Under the pieces are notes generated by a model, which did no database searches, was not told the origin of the DNA, and worked only from the letters and a program-made list of their open reading frames with translations. DNA of 12,468 nucleotides from Gemmatimonadota bacterium (lineage in GTDB: Bacteria > Gemmatimonadota > Gemmatimonadetes > Gemmatimonadales > GWC2-71-9): positions 1 to 12,468 of the forward strand of contig JANYCP010000232.1 of the NCBI GenBank assembly GCA_025360265.1, in the 5' to 3' direction. Both the position numbers and the translations under genes were made by a program. Shown here piece after piece: positions 5,090-12,468 of the stretch. Within the stretch, counting starts at the first letter, position 1; every line of letters begins with the position of its first letter.

Positions 5090-7479
5090 ACCCGGAGTGC
5101 CTGGATCCAGCAATGTCGGCGGATGCCCTCGCCGCGCTGGAGTTCGAGCACGTGCTCGACGTTGTCGCAGATTTCGCCGTTGGCCCACTGGGCGCCGCCG
5201 CACTTCGTTCACGCCTCCCCACCGATGATATCGACTGGATCCGCGCGGAGCTTCGGCTCGTCGGCGAAGTCCTCGCCGTCCTCCGCCGCGGTGTCCGTTT
5301 TGAAGTCTGGCCGGTGCCCGATGTGCGCGGTGCCCTCGGCCGCCTCCGTGTCGACGGCAGCGTCCTTGAGATCGCCGACCTTGCCGCGATACGGCGCACC
5401 CTGGCAGCCACGCGCGAGATCAGCCAGGAAATCGATCGCCATGCCGACGCGTGTCCCGGTGTTGTGGCGCTACGCGCAATGCCGGTTGATCGAAGCATCG
5501 AGCGCGTGCTCGAACTCGCCATCGGCGACGACGGCGAATTGCTCGACTCGGCGAGTCCGGCGCTCGCCGCTGCACGGCGTGAAGTGCATGCCGCGCGCGA
5601 GCGACTCGTGCGCCGCCTGGAGGGAATGCTGCGCGACGGCGACGCTGCATCCATTCCCAGTGGCGCTAGCGTCACCATGCGGGGCGGTCGATATGTCATT
5701 CCAGTGCGCCGCGACTCTCGCTCTCGTCCCGAAGGAATCATCCATGACGAATCGGGCAGTGCCGGGACACTCTTCGTGGAGCCGACGGCGGCGATCGAGC
5801 TTGGCAACGCGCTTCGTTCAGCGCTGATCGATGAAGAACGGCAGGTCCTGATCGTACTGCGCGAGATCACCAATCGCCTTCGACCGGAGCGTGAGGCGAT
5901 CAGTGCACTCCACGATATGGCCGTTGAGGTCGATGCGATCGTCGCGCGCGCGCGATGGGCGAACGACACCAACGGGGACGTGCCAATCGTGGGCGAGCCG
6001 GGCGGTGCGTTGAAGCTGATCGGCGCGCGCCATCCATTGCTTCTGGCGCGAGGCATCGCCGTCGTGCCGTTCGACCTCGTGTTCGAGGGGAACGAGCGCA
6101 CGCTGCTCATCTCGGGACCGAACACTGGCGGCAAGACCGTGCTGCTCAAGACAGCCGGCCTGGTCAACGCACTCGTACAATCGGGTTTCGTGCCGCCGAT
6201 CGGTCCCGAATCGACTATTCCAATCGTTCGCCGCATCTTTGTCGACATTGGCGATCACCAGTCGCTCGCGGCCGACCTCTCGACTTTTTCGGCTCATGTC
6301 GCCACGCTGCGCCGCGTTCTCGAATGGGCTGACGGTGCCACACTCATTCTCCTCGACGAAATCGGCTCGGGAACCGATCCCGCCGAAGGTGGTGCGCTCG
6401 CGATGGCGGTGCTCGAGACGCTCACCGCGCGCAATGCGTTGACACTCGCCACCACGCATCTCGGTGCGCTCAAGACGCTCGCGACTCGGGTGCCAGGAGT
6501 GGTCAACGGATCGCTGCACTTCGATGCCGCCACATTGTCGCCAACCTATCGCTTCACCAAGGGCGTCCCCGGTCGCTCTTACGGTCTCGCAATCGCTCGC
6601 CGCCTCGGCGTCGACTCGAAGGTGCTCGCCGCTGCTGAACTACTCGTGCCAGAAGCCGAGCGCGAGCTGGATCGACTTCTCGCGGCAGTGGAATCACGGC
6701 GGCAGCAACTTGATCGTGCCGAAGCCGCCCATCGCGAACGCGAAATCGAAGTTGAGCGGCGTGAGGCAGTTGCTGCGCGGACCGACGACACGCAGACTGC
6801 GCGCGAAGCAACCTTGCGCCAGCAAGAGAAGACTGCCGAGCGTGACCGTGCGCGCACCGCGAAAGCGTACCTGCTCGAAGCGCGAAAACGTGTCGAGGAA
6901 GCGCTTGCGCTGGCGAAGGGAGCCGCGGACGACGCCGGTGCCAAGGAGGCACGGCGCCTGGTCGAGGAGGGTGTGCGGCTTGAGTCGGAGCGGCTCGACG
7001 AACCCGACGCATTGCCGGTCAGCGATCCAAACGCGCTGCAGGTGGGGAGTCGTGTCCGCCTCAACACCGGCGCCAGCGGCGATGTGGCGGAGCTGCGCAG
7101 TGACGGTAAGGCGGTCGTGCTCATGGGCACGATGCGACTGGTTGTGGCGGCGCGCACTCTGATGGTGCTTCGTCGGGAAGCTGCCCCGGCGCGCCATCGC
7201 TCGGCGATTCCAACGGGCGACGGACCAACTGCAGATGCTAAGTATGAAGTGGACCTTCGGGGGATGCGCGCTGATGAGGCCGAGGCGGTCGTGCAGGCGG
7301 CAATCGACAACGCAGTGATTGCCGAACAGCCCCATCTGGCAATCATTCACGGCATGGGAACCGGCGTGCTGCGTGACGCCGTGCGATCGATGCTAGCCGC
7401 CGACAAGCGGATTGCATCGTTCGATTTCGCTCCGCGTCAGCAGGGCGGCATTGGCGTCACCGTCGCGGTGCTCCGCTGA
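5086..7479 (+). CDS. mutS2: MutS2 family ATPase with C-terminal Smr domain
   Basis: MutS2 resembles the mismatch-repair ATPase MutS but lacks its mismatch-recognition domain. It is linked to suppression of recombination through branched DNA, and in Bacillus to splitting collided ribosomes. The 797 residues are normal for the family. Residues 1-330 are the helical core and lever region. The ABC-type ATPase domain has Walker A GPNTGGKT (344-351), the DHQSLAADLSTFSAH segment, Walker B LILLDE (420-425) and the D-loop region GSGTDPAEGG. A charged coiled-coil clamp follows (about 515-640), then a KOW-like segment. The C-terminal Smr nuclease domain shows VDLRGM (722-727) and HGMGTG (755-760). ATG 5086 forms ATGA with the yqeY stop; ATG 5113 also gives a typical MutS2 N-terminus. 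Its place beside rpsU and yqeY fits either a DNA or a ribosome role. Confidence 0.96.
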   Translation: MNPECLDPAMSADALAALEFEHVLDVVADFAVGPLGAAALRSRLPTDDIDWIRAELRLVGEVLAVLRRGVRFEVWPVPDVRGALGRLRVDGSVLEIADLAAIRRTLAATREISQEIDRHADACPGVVALRAMPVDRSIERVLELAIGDDGELLDSASPALAAARREVHAARERLVRRLEGMLRDGDAASIPSGASVTMRGGRYVIPVRRDSRSRPEGIIHDESGSAGTLFVEPTAAIELGNALRSALIDEERQVLIVLREITNRLRPEREAISALHDMAVEVDAIVARARWANDTNGDVPIVGEPGGALKLIGARHPLLLARGIAVVPFDLVFEGNERTLLISGPNTGGKTVLLKTAGLVNALVQSGFVPPIGPESTIPIVRRIFVDIGDHQSLAADLSTFSAHVATLRRVLEWADGATLILLDEIGSGTDPAEGGALAMAVLETLTARNALTLATTHLGALKTLATRVPGVVNGSLHFDAATLSPTYRFTKGVPGRSYGLAIARRLGVDSKVLAAAELLVPEAERELDRLLAAVESRRQQLDRAEAAHREREIEVERREAVAARTDDTQTAREATLRQQEKTAERDRARTAKAYLLEARKRVEEALALAKGAADDAGAKEARRLVEEGVRLESERLDEPDALPVSDPNALQVGSRVRLNTGASGDVAELRSDGKAVVLMGTMRLVVAARTLMVLRREAAPARHRSAIPTGDGPTADAKYEVDLRGMRADEAEAVVQAAIDNAVIAEQPHLAIIHGMGTGVLRDAVRSMLAADKRIASFDFAPRQQGGIGVTVAVLR

Positions 7480-9284
7480 TGGCGCGTATCCCTGACGAAT
7501 TGATCGAACAAGTGCGCGATGCTGCCGACCTGCTGGAGATTGTCCAGGAACAGGTGCAGCTCAAGCGGACCGGCAGCGATTGGCGTGGTCCGTGTCCATT
7601 TCATGGCGGCACCAACCGCAACTTCGCGGTGATTCCAAAGGACAACTTCTACTACTGCTTCGTCTGCCATGCCAAAGGTGATGTCTTCACCTGGTATCGC
7701 GAGCGATTCGGCCTCGACTATCCCAGCGCCGTTCGGGAAGTGGCGCGTCGGTACGGCATCATGATTCCCGAGGCGACTGAGCGCGCCGGCCCCGACCCGC
7801 GCGAGCCGCTCTTTCAGGCCTGCGATGCGGCGCACGGCTGGTTCTCGTCCCAGCTACTCAATGACCCCGAAGCCGAAGCGGCGCGCCGCTACCTGCTGGA
7901 ACGGGAGTTTTCGCTGGACGCGGCCGCCACGCTTGGACTCGGCTACGCGCCGCGCGGCAATGGGTTCGCTGCGGCGATGAAGCAACTTGGCGTGAGCGAC
8001 GACGTGCTCGTGGAAGCTGGGCTCGTCGTGAAGCGGGAAGACGGCACCATTGCGCCACGATTCCGGAATCGCTTGCTCTTTCCAATTCACGATTTGCGCG
8101 GCCGGGTCGTTGGATTCGGCGGACGAATTCTCGGATCCGGCGAGCCGAAGTATCTCAACTCGCCGGAAACTCCGATCTTTCACAAGGGTGATCAGCTCTA
8201 TCATATGCATCTGGCCAAGAATGCGATTCGCAAATCGGAATTCGCGATCCTGGTCGAAGGCTATTTCGACACGCAACGACTCGCGCTGGTCGGTTTCGAA
8301 AATGTGGTGGCACCGCTCGGTACCTCACTCACCGAGGCGCAGGCGGTCCTCCTCAAGCGATTCACCAATGAGATGGTCCTCCTTTACGACAGTGATGCTC
8401 CGGGATTGAAGGCGACATTTCGCGCTGGCGATATTCTGCTTGCGCACGGGGTGCGGGTTCGCGTCGCGACGCTTCCTGCGGGCGAAGACCCGGATACGCT
8501 GGCACAACGGGGCGGATCGGACGCCGTTGGCAAGGTGATCAACGACGCGGTCGACTTGCTCGAGCGGAAGCTGCAGCTGCTGGAAGGGAAGGGGTGGTTT
8601 GGTGACGTGCACAAGGCGCGCGAGGCGCTTGATCGCCTGCTCCCCACACTGCGTGCAGCCAGTGATCCGGTAACCCGTGAGCTGTACACCAGTCGCGTCG
8701 CCGAGCGACTCGGCATCCCACGCGATACCGTGGCGGCCGAAGCGGCGCTGAAAGGGCCGCCATCCGCGGTGCCAGCGCCCCGTCCAGCAGCTTCCCCTCA
8801 GCGTCCAGTCGATCGCGGTCATGCGCTGCCCCGCCTCCCCGGTGCCGAGATGGAGCGAAAGCTCCTTCGCCTCCTGGCGCTCAACCGTACCTGGCTGGAT
8901 CGTGCGCGCGACGAAATCGATCCGCTCCTCTTTCTGGTGCCGGCGTTTCACCGCGTGTTCAAGGCCTTGGTCGGCTTGCCCGCCGATGCTCCAACAAGCG
9001 ACGTAGGCGCGTTGTTGGATGAACAGGCCCGTGATGCCTGGGCCAAACTGGTTGAAGGTGGCTTGCCGGGCGAGGGGTACGACTTTGACCGCGAATATGC
9101 GGACTCCCTGGCGGCGATCGAGGAGATCCGGCTCTTCGCGAACATCGAGGCAGAACCCGATCGTACCACCAAGCAGAAACTGCGCGCGATGTTGAGCAAG
9201 GAAGGCGAAACTCGCTACTCTCTGTATCTTAGGAACAAGGTGCGTCCGCCGTCAGGCGACAATGCACCGCTTCTCGAGGAGTGA
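7479..9284 (+). CDS. dnaG: DNA primase DnaG
   Basis: DnaG makes RNA primers on single-stranded DNA at the replication fork and works with the replicative helicase DnaB. The protein has 601 residues, a normal length. The N-terminal CHC2 zinc domain has ligands C39, H42, C60 and C63. Between them the usual TPSF motif is replaced by TNRNF. The core carries FRNRLLFPIHDLRGRVVGFGGR, then the TOPRIM domain with EGYFD (260-264) and YDSDAPG (metal-binding D304, D306). A Pro/Ala-rich linker (about 426-448) leads to a C-terminal helical domain of the helicase-binding type. ATG 7479 shares one base with the mutS2 stop (TGATG), and no separate ribosome site is visible. It is encoded four genes after rpsU but with no sigma-factor gene behind it, unlike the classical macromolecular-synthesis operon. 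Confidence 0.96.
   Translation: MARIPDELIEQVRDAADLLEIVQEQVQLKRTGSDWRGPCPFHGGTNRNFAVIPKDNFYYCFVCHAKGDVFTWYRERFGLDYPSAVREVARRYGIMIPEATERAGPDPREPLFQACDAAHGWFSSQLLNDPEAEAARRYLLEREFSLDAAATLGLGYAPRGNGFAAAMKQLGVSDDVLVEAGLVVKREDGTIAPRFRNRLLFPIHDLRGRVVGFGGRILGSGEPKYLNSPETPIFHKGDQLYHMHLAKNAIRKSEFAILVEGYFDTQRLALVGFENVVAPLGTSLTEAQAVLLKRFTNEMVLLYDSDAPGLKATFRAGDILLAHGVRVRVATLPAGEDPDTLAQRGGSDAVGKVINDAVDLLERKLQLLEGKGWFGDVHKAREALDRLLPTLRAASDPVTRELYTSRVAERLGIPRDTVAAEAALKGPPSAVPAPRPAASPQRPVDRGHALPRLPGAEMERKLLRLLALNRTWLDRARDEIDPLLFLVPAFHRVFKALVGLPADAPTSDVGALLDEQARDAWAKLVEGGLPGEGYDFDREYADSLAAIEEIRLFANIEAEPDRTTKQKLRAMLSKEGETRYSLYLRNKVRPPSGDNAPLLEE
9276..9281 (+). promoter_or_regulatory. Shine-Dalgarno site for the zinc-ribbon coiled-coil gene
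   Basis: GAGGAG ends 9 bases before ATG 9291 and overlaps the final codons of dnaG. It supports that ATG as the start of the next gene and suggests independent ribosome entry there. Confidence 0.6.
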
Positions 9285-9290
9285 AACCCG

Positions 9291-10007
9291 ATGCACCCAG
9301 ACCTGCCCAAGCTGCTCGATGTCCAGCTGAAGGATCGGCGCCTTGCCGAGCTCGACGTTCGCGCGCAGGCGATTGCCGCCGAGCACGCCACACTCGACGC
9401 GCTGCTGGAACGAGCCAGGGGTGAGGTCGCCAGTACGGAACGCACGCTCACCGATATTTCCCGCCGACGCGACGAGGCAGAGCAGAAGCTGGAGACGCAA
9501 CGCACCATGCACGAACGTCGCAAGCTGAAGCTGGAGCAGGAGCGTAATCCACGGGTTGCGGCGCAGTTGCTCGCCGATGTGGAACTCGGTCGCAATATTC
9601 TGGCGCAGGAAGAGAATGAATGGCTGCGCATGGCCGACGATGTCGCGGCGCGGACGGCTGCCGCCAAGGCATCGAAGGACCGGCTCACTGCCGCGGAAGG
9701 CGAGCAGGCTGGAGCGCGGAAGGCGCTGCACGACCAATCGGCGGTGCTCGCGGGCGAAGTCGCCGCCGCGCAGGCCGAACGTGACGCCTCGTCGGCGCAT
9801 CTCGATAAGACGCTTCGCCTCCGGTACGACAGGCTTCGCAAGTCGCGCAAGAATGAAATCCTGGTGCCCGCCGAGAAGGGCACATGCACCGGATGCTACA
9901 CCGCGATTCCGCGGTCTCGGATTGGGGCATTGGTGGCCGACGGCATTCTGGTCGACGGTTGTGAAATGTGCGGCGCCATCATTTATATGGCGGAGGTCGT
10001 CGCCTGA
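9291..10007 (+). CDS. Coiled-coil zinc-ribbon protein of the CdsZ / COG1579 (zf-RING_7) type
   Basis: The 238-residue protein is mostly a long, charged, Ala/Glu/Arg-rich antiparallel coiled coil (about 5-190) ending in a four-cysteine zinc ribbon. The ligands are C199 and C202 (CTGC) and C224 and C227 (CEMC), with 21 residues between the pairs. The segment KSRKNEILVPAEKGTCTGCY is typical of the family. Relatives include chlamydial CdsZ (CT398) and Helicobacter FlgZ (HP0958), reported to bind secretion or flagellar proteins; most members have no known function. A nucleic-acid role is possible but unproven. It follows dnaG by 6 bases with its own GAGGAG site, and its stop overlaps the probable CTG start of recJ. 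Its position between primase and RecJ suggests co-expression with DNA-processing proteins. The fold family is firm, the function is not. Confidence 0.88.
   Translation: MHPDLPKLLDVQLKDRRLAELDVRAQAIAAEHATLDALLERARGEVASTERTLTDISRRRDEAEQKLETQRTMHERRKLKLEQERNPRVAAQLLADVELGRNILAQEENEWLRMADDVAARTAAAKASKDRLTAAEGEQAGARKALHDQSAVLAGEVAAAQAERDASSAHLDKTLRLRYDRLRKSRKNEILVPAEKGTCTGCYTAIPRSRIGALVADGILVDGCEMCGAIIYMAEVVA
9992..9997 (+). promoter_or_regulatory. Perfect Shine-Dalgarno GGAGGT deciding the recJ start
   Basis: GGAGGT lies inside the last codons of the zinc-ribbon gene, exactly 6 bases before CTG 10004 in the recJ frame. It is downstream of the GTG at 9968 and far upstream of the TTG near 10088, so it is correctly placed only for the CTG. 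This is the best consensus match to the 16S tail in the window. Confidence 0.6.
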
Positions 10008-11707
10008 CAGCCGCACCGCGGTGGCGGATCGCGCCGCTGCCCGATGATACGACCGCGCGCGCACTCGCTGGCGCGCTCTCCCTCCCATTGCCGCTTGCCG
10101 CGCTGCTGGTTCAGCGTGGCTTCGGTGATCCAGAAGCTGCGAAGATATTTCTTCGACCGTCGATCGCCACGCTCTCAGATCCGTATCTGCTTGCCGGGAT
10201 GAAGGACGCGGTGGCCGTCATCGCCGCCGCGGTCGTTGCTGGGCAGCGCATCCTTGTGCACGGCGACTACGATGTCGATGGTCAGTGTGCTGCCGCCGTG
10301 CTGACGCGCGCCCTGCGCGCCGCTGGCGCTGACGTGCATCCATTTCTCCCCCATCGCATGACCGATGGCTACGATTTCGGCAGCGCCGGCCTCGCTGAAG
10401 CGCAGCGGATTGGCGCCGCACTCATCGTGACGTGCGACTGCGGCATCACGGCGGTTGACGCGGTGGCACAGGCGCGCGCTGCGGGGATCAATGTGGTCGT
10501 CACTGACCATCACCTTCCGGGCGGTTCGCTACCCGCGGCCAACGCGGTGGTGGACCCACAGCGGGCCGACGACACGTCCGGACTGCAAATGTTGTGCGGC
10601 ACGGGGATCGCCTTCAAGCTGGTACAGGCGCTGGTGGAGCCGTTGTCACTGCCGGTAGCGTACCCGCTTCACCTGCTCGATTACGTCGCGCTTGCGACGG
10701 TGGCGGATGTGGTGCCATTGGTGGGGGAAAACCGCACACTGGTGAAACACGGCCTCAAGCTGCTGGCGCAGAGCCGCTGGGTCGGGCTTCGCGCCCTCCT
10801 CGATCGGGCCAAACTCGGCGGTCAGGAATTGCGGGCCGCACAGGTCGGGTTCATTCTCGCGCCCAGGCTCAACGCGGTGGGGCGCATTGCTGATGCGAAC
10901 GCAGGCCTCGAACTGCTCCTCACCGACGACATGGCCGAGGCGGCAGTGCTCGCCGATCGTTTTGAGGCACTCAACAAGGAACGCCAGGATCTCGATCAGC
11001 GCATTCTCGACGAAGTGATGCTCGAAATCGAGCGCGACTACATCGATCCGGCCAAGCATGCGGCCATTGTCCTCGCGCACGACGGTTGGCATCCGGGGGT
11101 CGTAGGCATCGTGGCGTCGCGCGTTGTTGAGCGGTTCGGGCGTCCGACATTTCTCATTGGGCTCGATGGTGACACTGGGAAGGGAAGTGGCCGCAGTATC
11201 GAAGGGTTCGACCTGCACGACGCACTCAAGTCGTGCACAGACTTGTTGCTGCGCTTCGGCGGCCATCGGATGGCGGCCGGACTTTCAATTGAGCGCGCGT
11301 CGGTGGCTGCCTTTCGCGAACGTTTCAACGCCGTCGCCCTCGAGCGATTGAAGCCCACCGACCTCGGGCCTACCCAGCGGGTCGATCTTGAACTGACGCT
11401 CGATCAGGTGACCGATGAACTGGAACGCTGGGGACGACAACTCGAACCGTGCGGCATGGGAAATCCCGGGCCGGTGTTTGGCGTTCGTCGCGTCCGCTTC
11501 GCCAACCCGAGAGTGGTCGGCAGCAATCATCTGAAGGGCACCCTTTCCAACGGACCGCGCGGACTCGAAACGATCGCCTTTGGCTGGGCCGACCGATTCG
11601 CGGGGTTCGGCGGCGACGTCGTCGATGCGGCGTTTCGACTCGAACGCAATGAATGGAATGGGCGCTCGGTGCTTCAGGCTCGCACATTAACGTTGGCCGC
11701 CGGGTGA
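10004..11707 (+). CDS. recJ: Single-stranded-DNA-specific 5'-3' exonuclease RecJ (probable CTG start)
   Basis: RecJ degrades single-stranded DNA from the 5' end in recombination, mismatch and base-excision repair. With this start it has 567 residues, typical of the family. DHH-domain motifs are HGDYDVDG (86-93), CDCGIT, TDHH (D168, H169, H170), VVDPQ, and the DYVALATVADVVPL and ENRTLVKHGL segments, with PRLNAVGRI after them. The DHHA1 domain has HPGVVGIVASR and GGHRMAAG (419-426). An OB-fold-type C-terminal region closes the protein. Standard start rules would take GTG 9968, a 40-base overlap with no ribosome site, or TTG near 10088, which would remove conserved N-terminal sequence. CTG 10004 gives a CTGA overlap and sits 6 bases after GGAGGT, so I prefer it. 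The gene family is certain; the start is inferred. The stop overlaps rsmD as GTGA. Confidence 0.92.
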   Translation: MTAAPRWRIAPLPDDTTARALAGALSLPLPLAALLVQRGFGDPEAAKIFLRPSIATLSDPYLLAGMKDAVAVIAAAVVAGQRILVHGDYDVDGQCAAAVLTRALRAAGADVHPFLPHRMTDGYDFGSAGLAEAQRIGAALIVTCDCGITAVDAVAQARAAGINVVVTDHHLPGGSLPAANAVVDPQRADDTSGLQMLCGTGIAFKLVQALVEPLSLPVAYPLHLLDYVALATVADVVPLVGENRTLVKHGLKLLAQSRWVGLRALLDRAKLGGQELRAAQVGFILAPRLNAVGRIADANAGLELLLTDDMAEAAVLADRFEALNKERQDLDQRILDEVMLEIERDYIDPAKHAAIVLAHDGWHPGVVGIVASRVVERFGRPTFLIGLDGDTGKGSGRSIEGFDLHDALKSCTDLLLRFGGHRMAAGLSIERASVAAFRERFNAVALERLKPTDLGPTQRVDLELTLDQVTDELERWGRQLEPCGMGNPGPVFGVRRVRFANPRVVGSNHLKGTLSNGPRGLETIAFGWADRFAGFGGDVVDAAFRLERNEWNGRSVLQARTLTLAAG

Positions 11708-12222
11708 CTCGCATCGTGAGCGGCCGGTGGGGCGGTCGCCGACTCGTCGTTCCGAAGGATCGGACCATTCGGCCAACCGCTGAGCGAGTGCGCGAGGCCT
11801 GGTTCAACATTCTGGGCCCGGAGGTCGTGGGCGCCCGGGTGCTTGATCTCTGCGCCGGCAGCGGGGCGCTCGGACTCGAGGCGTTGTCCCGCGGTGCCGT
11901 TCATGCCAGCTTCGTGGAGATGCATGCCACGTCCCTCGGCGTGTTGCGCGAGAATATTGCGGCACTTGGCGCCGTCGGCGAGTGCGACGTGCAGCGATCG
12001 GACGCCCTCAAGTTTGTGGCCGGACTTGGTGCCGGCGGGTACGATATCGCCGTCGCCGATCCGCCGTTCGCGACCGATCTCGCCGAGCAGTTGGTCGCGG
12101 CGTGGCAGGCGGTGCCATTCGCCAACGTCTTCGCCGTCGAGCACGAACAGCGCAAGACATTATCCGGTGGGACCACCAGGCGGTGGGGCGACATCGCCGT
12201 CACATTCTATCGGGCCTCATGA
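11704..12222 (+). CDS. rsmD: 16S rRNA m2G966 methyltransferase RsmD
   Basis: RsmD methylates the exocyclic amine of G966 in 16S rRNA, using S-adenosylmethionine on an assembled 30S particle. With this start it has 172 residues. The N-terminus TRIVSGRWGGRRLVVP followed by RPTAERVREAWFNIL is diagnostic. SAM motif I is DLCAGSGALGLEA (48-60), and the catalytic motif is DPPF (119-122; the family form is usually DPPY). The frame is open upstream to ATG 11653, but that would add 17 residues inside recJ that do not resemble the family. GTG 11704 gives the same four-base GTGA overlap seen elsewhere in this cluster. A second GTG at 11716 is also possible. The stop overlaps the next start as ATGA, and the rsmD-coaD pair is widely conserved in bacteria. 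Confidence 0.94.
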   Translation: MTRIVSGRWGGRRLVVPKDRTIRPTAERVREAWFNILGPEVVGARVLDLCAGSGALGLEALSRGAVHASFVEMHATSLGVLRENIAALGAVGECDVQRSDALKFVAGLGAGGYDIAVADPPFATDLAEQLVAAWQAVPFANVFAVEHEQRKTLSGGTTRRWGDIAVTFYRAS

Positions 12223-12468
12223 CACGCATCGCGATCTACCCCGGTTCCTTCGATCCACCGACTCGCGGTCACGAAGATCTGATCCGTCGGGCGCTCGCGC
12301 TCGCCGATCACCTGATTGTGGCAGTCGCGATCAACCCGAATAAGGAACCGCTCTTCTCGGTCGACGAGCGACTCCGGTTGCTCAAGATCGCCACGGCCAA
12401 CGATCCCCGAATCGAGCTGGCCTCGTTCTCCGGATTGCTGGCGGATTTCGCGCGTGATCGTGAAGCAA
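12219..12468 (+). CDS. coaD: Phosphopantetheine adenylyltransferase CoaD, N-terminal part (3' truncated by the window)
   Basis: CoaD transfers AMP from ATP to 4'-phosphopantetheine, the penultimate step of coenzyme A synthesis. Only the first 83 codons are inside the window. They include the nucleotidyltransferase signature YPGSFDPPTRGHEDLIRRA (about 7-25), with the conserved TxGH histidine, then AINPNKEPLFSVDERLRLL, which corresponds to the NPxKxxxF..ER block, and FSGLLADFAR, the family's F-x-GLL segment. These are enough for a firm family call. ATG 12219 overlaps the rsmD stop as ATGA, and no separate Shine-Dalgarno is visible, so it is probably translationally coupled to rsmD. The family is usually near 160 residues, so roughly half the protein is missing because of the window edge rather than mutation. 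Confidence 0.95.
   Translation, partial: MTRIAIYPGSFDPPTRGHEDLIRRALALADHLIVAVAINPNKEPLFSVDERLRLLKIATANDPRIELASFSGLLADFARDREA

Noticed and set aside
5052..6248. A 398-codon open frame on the minus strand opposite mutS2
   Set aside because: Its translation is dominated by Ser, Arg, Ala and Pro, has no recognisable domain, and lies wholly opposite a well-conserved gene; it is a by-product of high GC at third codon positions.
1..12468. Defence island, mobile element, CRISPR array or other accessory system
   Set aside because: All 14 genes are core housekeeping families on one strand, with no direct repeats, transposase, integrase or att-like duplication, and no compositional break was seen.

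Overview
The window is a GC-rich, almost gap-free stretch of housekeeping chromosome with 14 genes, two of them cut by the window ends, all on the + strand. It holds no tRNA, rRNA, CRISPR array, insertion sequence, phage gene or other sign of transfer, and base and codon use look uniform. Every gene is a recognisable bacterial family. The organism is most likely a member of Gemmatimonadota or a related GC-rich Gram-negative lineage. That placement is an inference from gene order, GC-rich codon use and protein flavour; it is not proven by any marker here.

Region 1 (1-4360) runs hemW (C-terminal end) - hrcA - dnaJ - prmA - rsmE - hinT. It resembles the classical hemW-hrcA-grpE-dnaK-dnaJ-prmA-rsmE heat-shock and translation cluster of Firmicutes, but grpE and dnaK are missing between hrcA and dnaJ. 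From hrcA onward each gene starts inside the stop codon of the previous one (GTGA or ATGA overlaps), so the region is probably one translationally coupled operon.

Region 2 (4361-4458) is the only intergenic gap of any size, 98 bases. It holds a weak candidate promoter, a perfect 7-bp inverted repeat with a 3-base loop, and a strong extended Shine-Dalgarno sequence that could pair with an upstream C-rich run. This is the likely control point for the second operon.

Region 3 (4459-12468) runs rpsU - yqeY - mutS2 - dnaG - zinc-ribbon coiled-coil gene (CdsZ/COG1579 type) - recJ - rsmD - coaD (5' end only). It looks like a rearranged macromolecular-synthesis operon. It pairs the ribosomal protein bS21 gene with primase, as in rpsU-dnaG-rpoD, but the sigma factor gene is absent and mutS2 and recJ (branched-DNA or collided-ribosome processing, and single-strand DNA degradation) are added. 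The genes again overlap or abut. The recJ gene appears to use a CTG start codon placed 6 bases after a perfect GGAGGT and overlapping the previous stop as CTGA.

I found no undescribed biological system. The points most worth a second look are the probable CTG start of recJ, the structured rpsU leader, the loss of grpE-dnaK from the heat-shock cluster, and the zinc-ribbon gene wedged between primase and RecJ.
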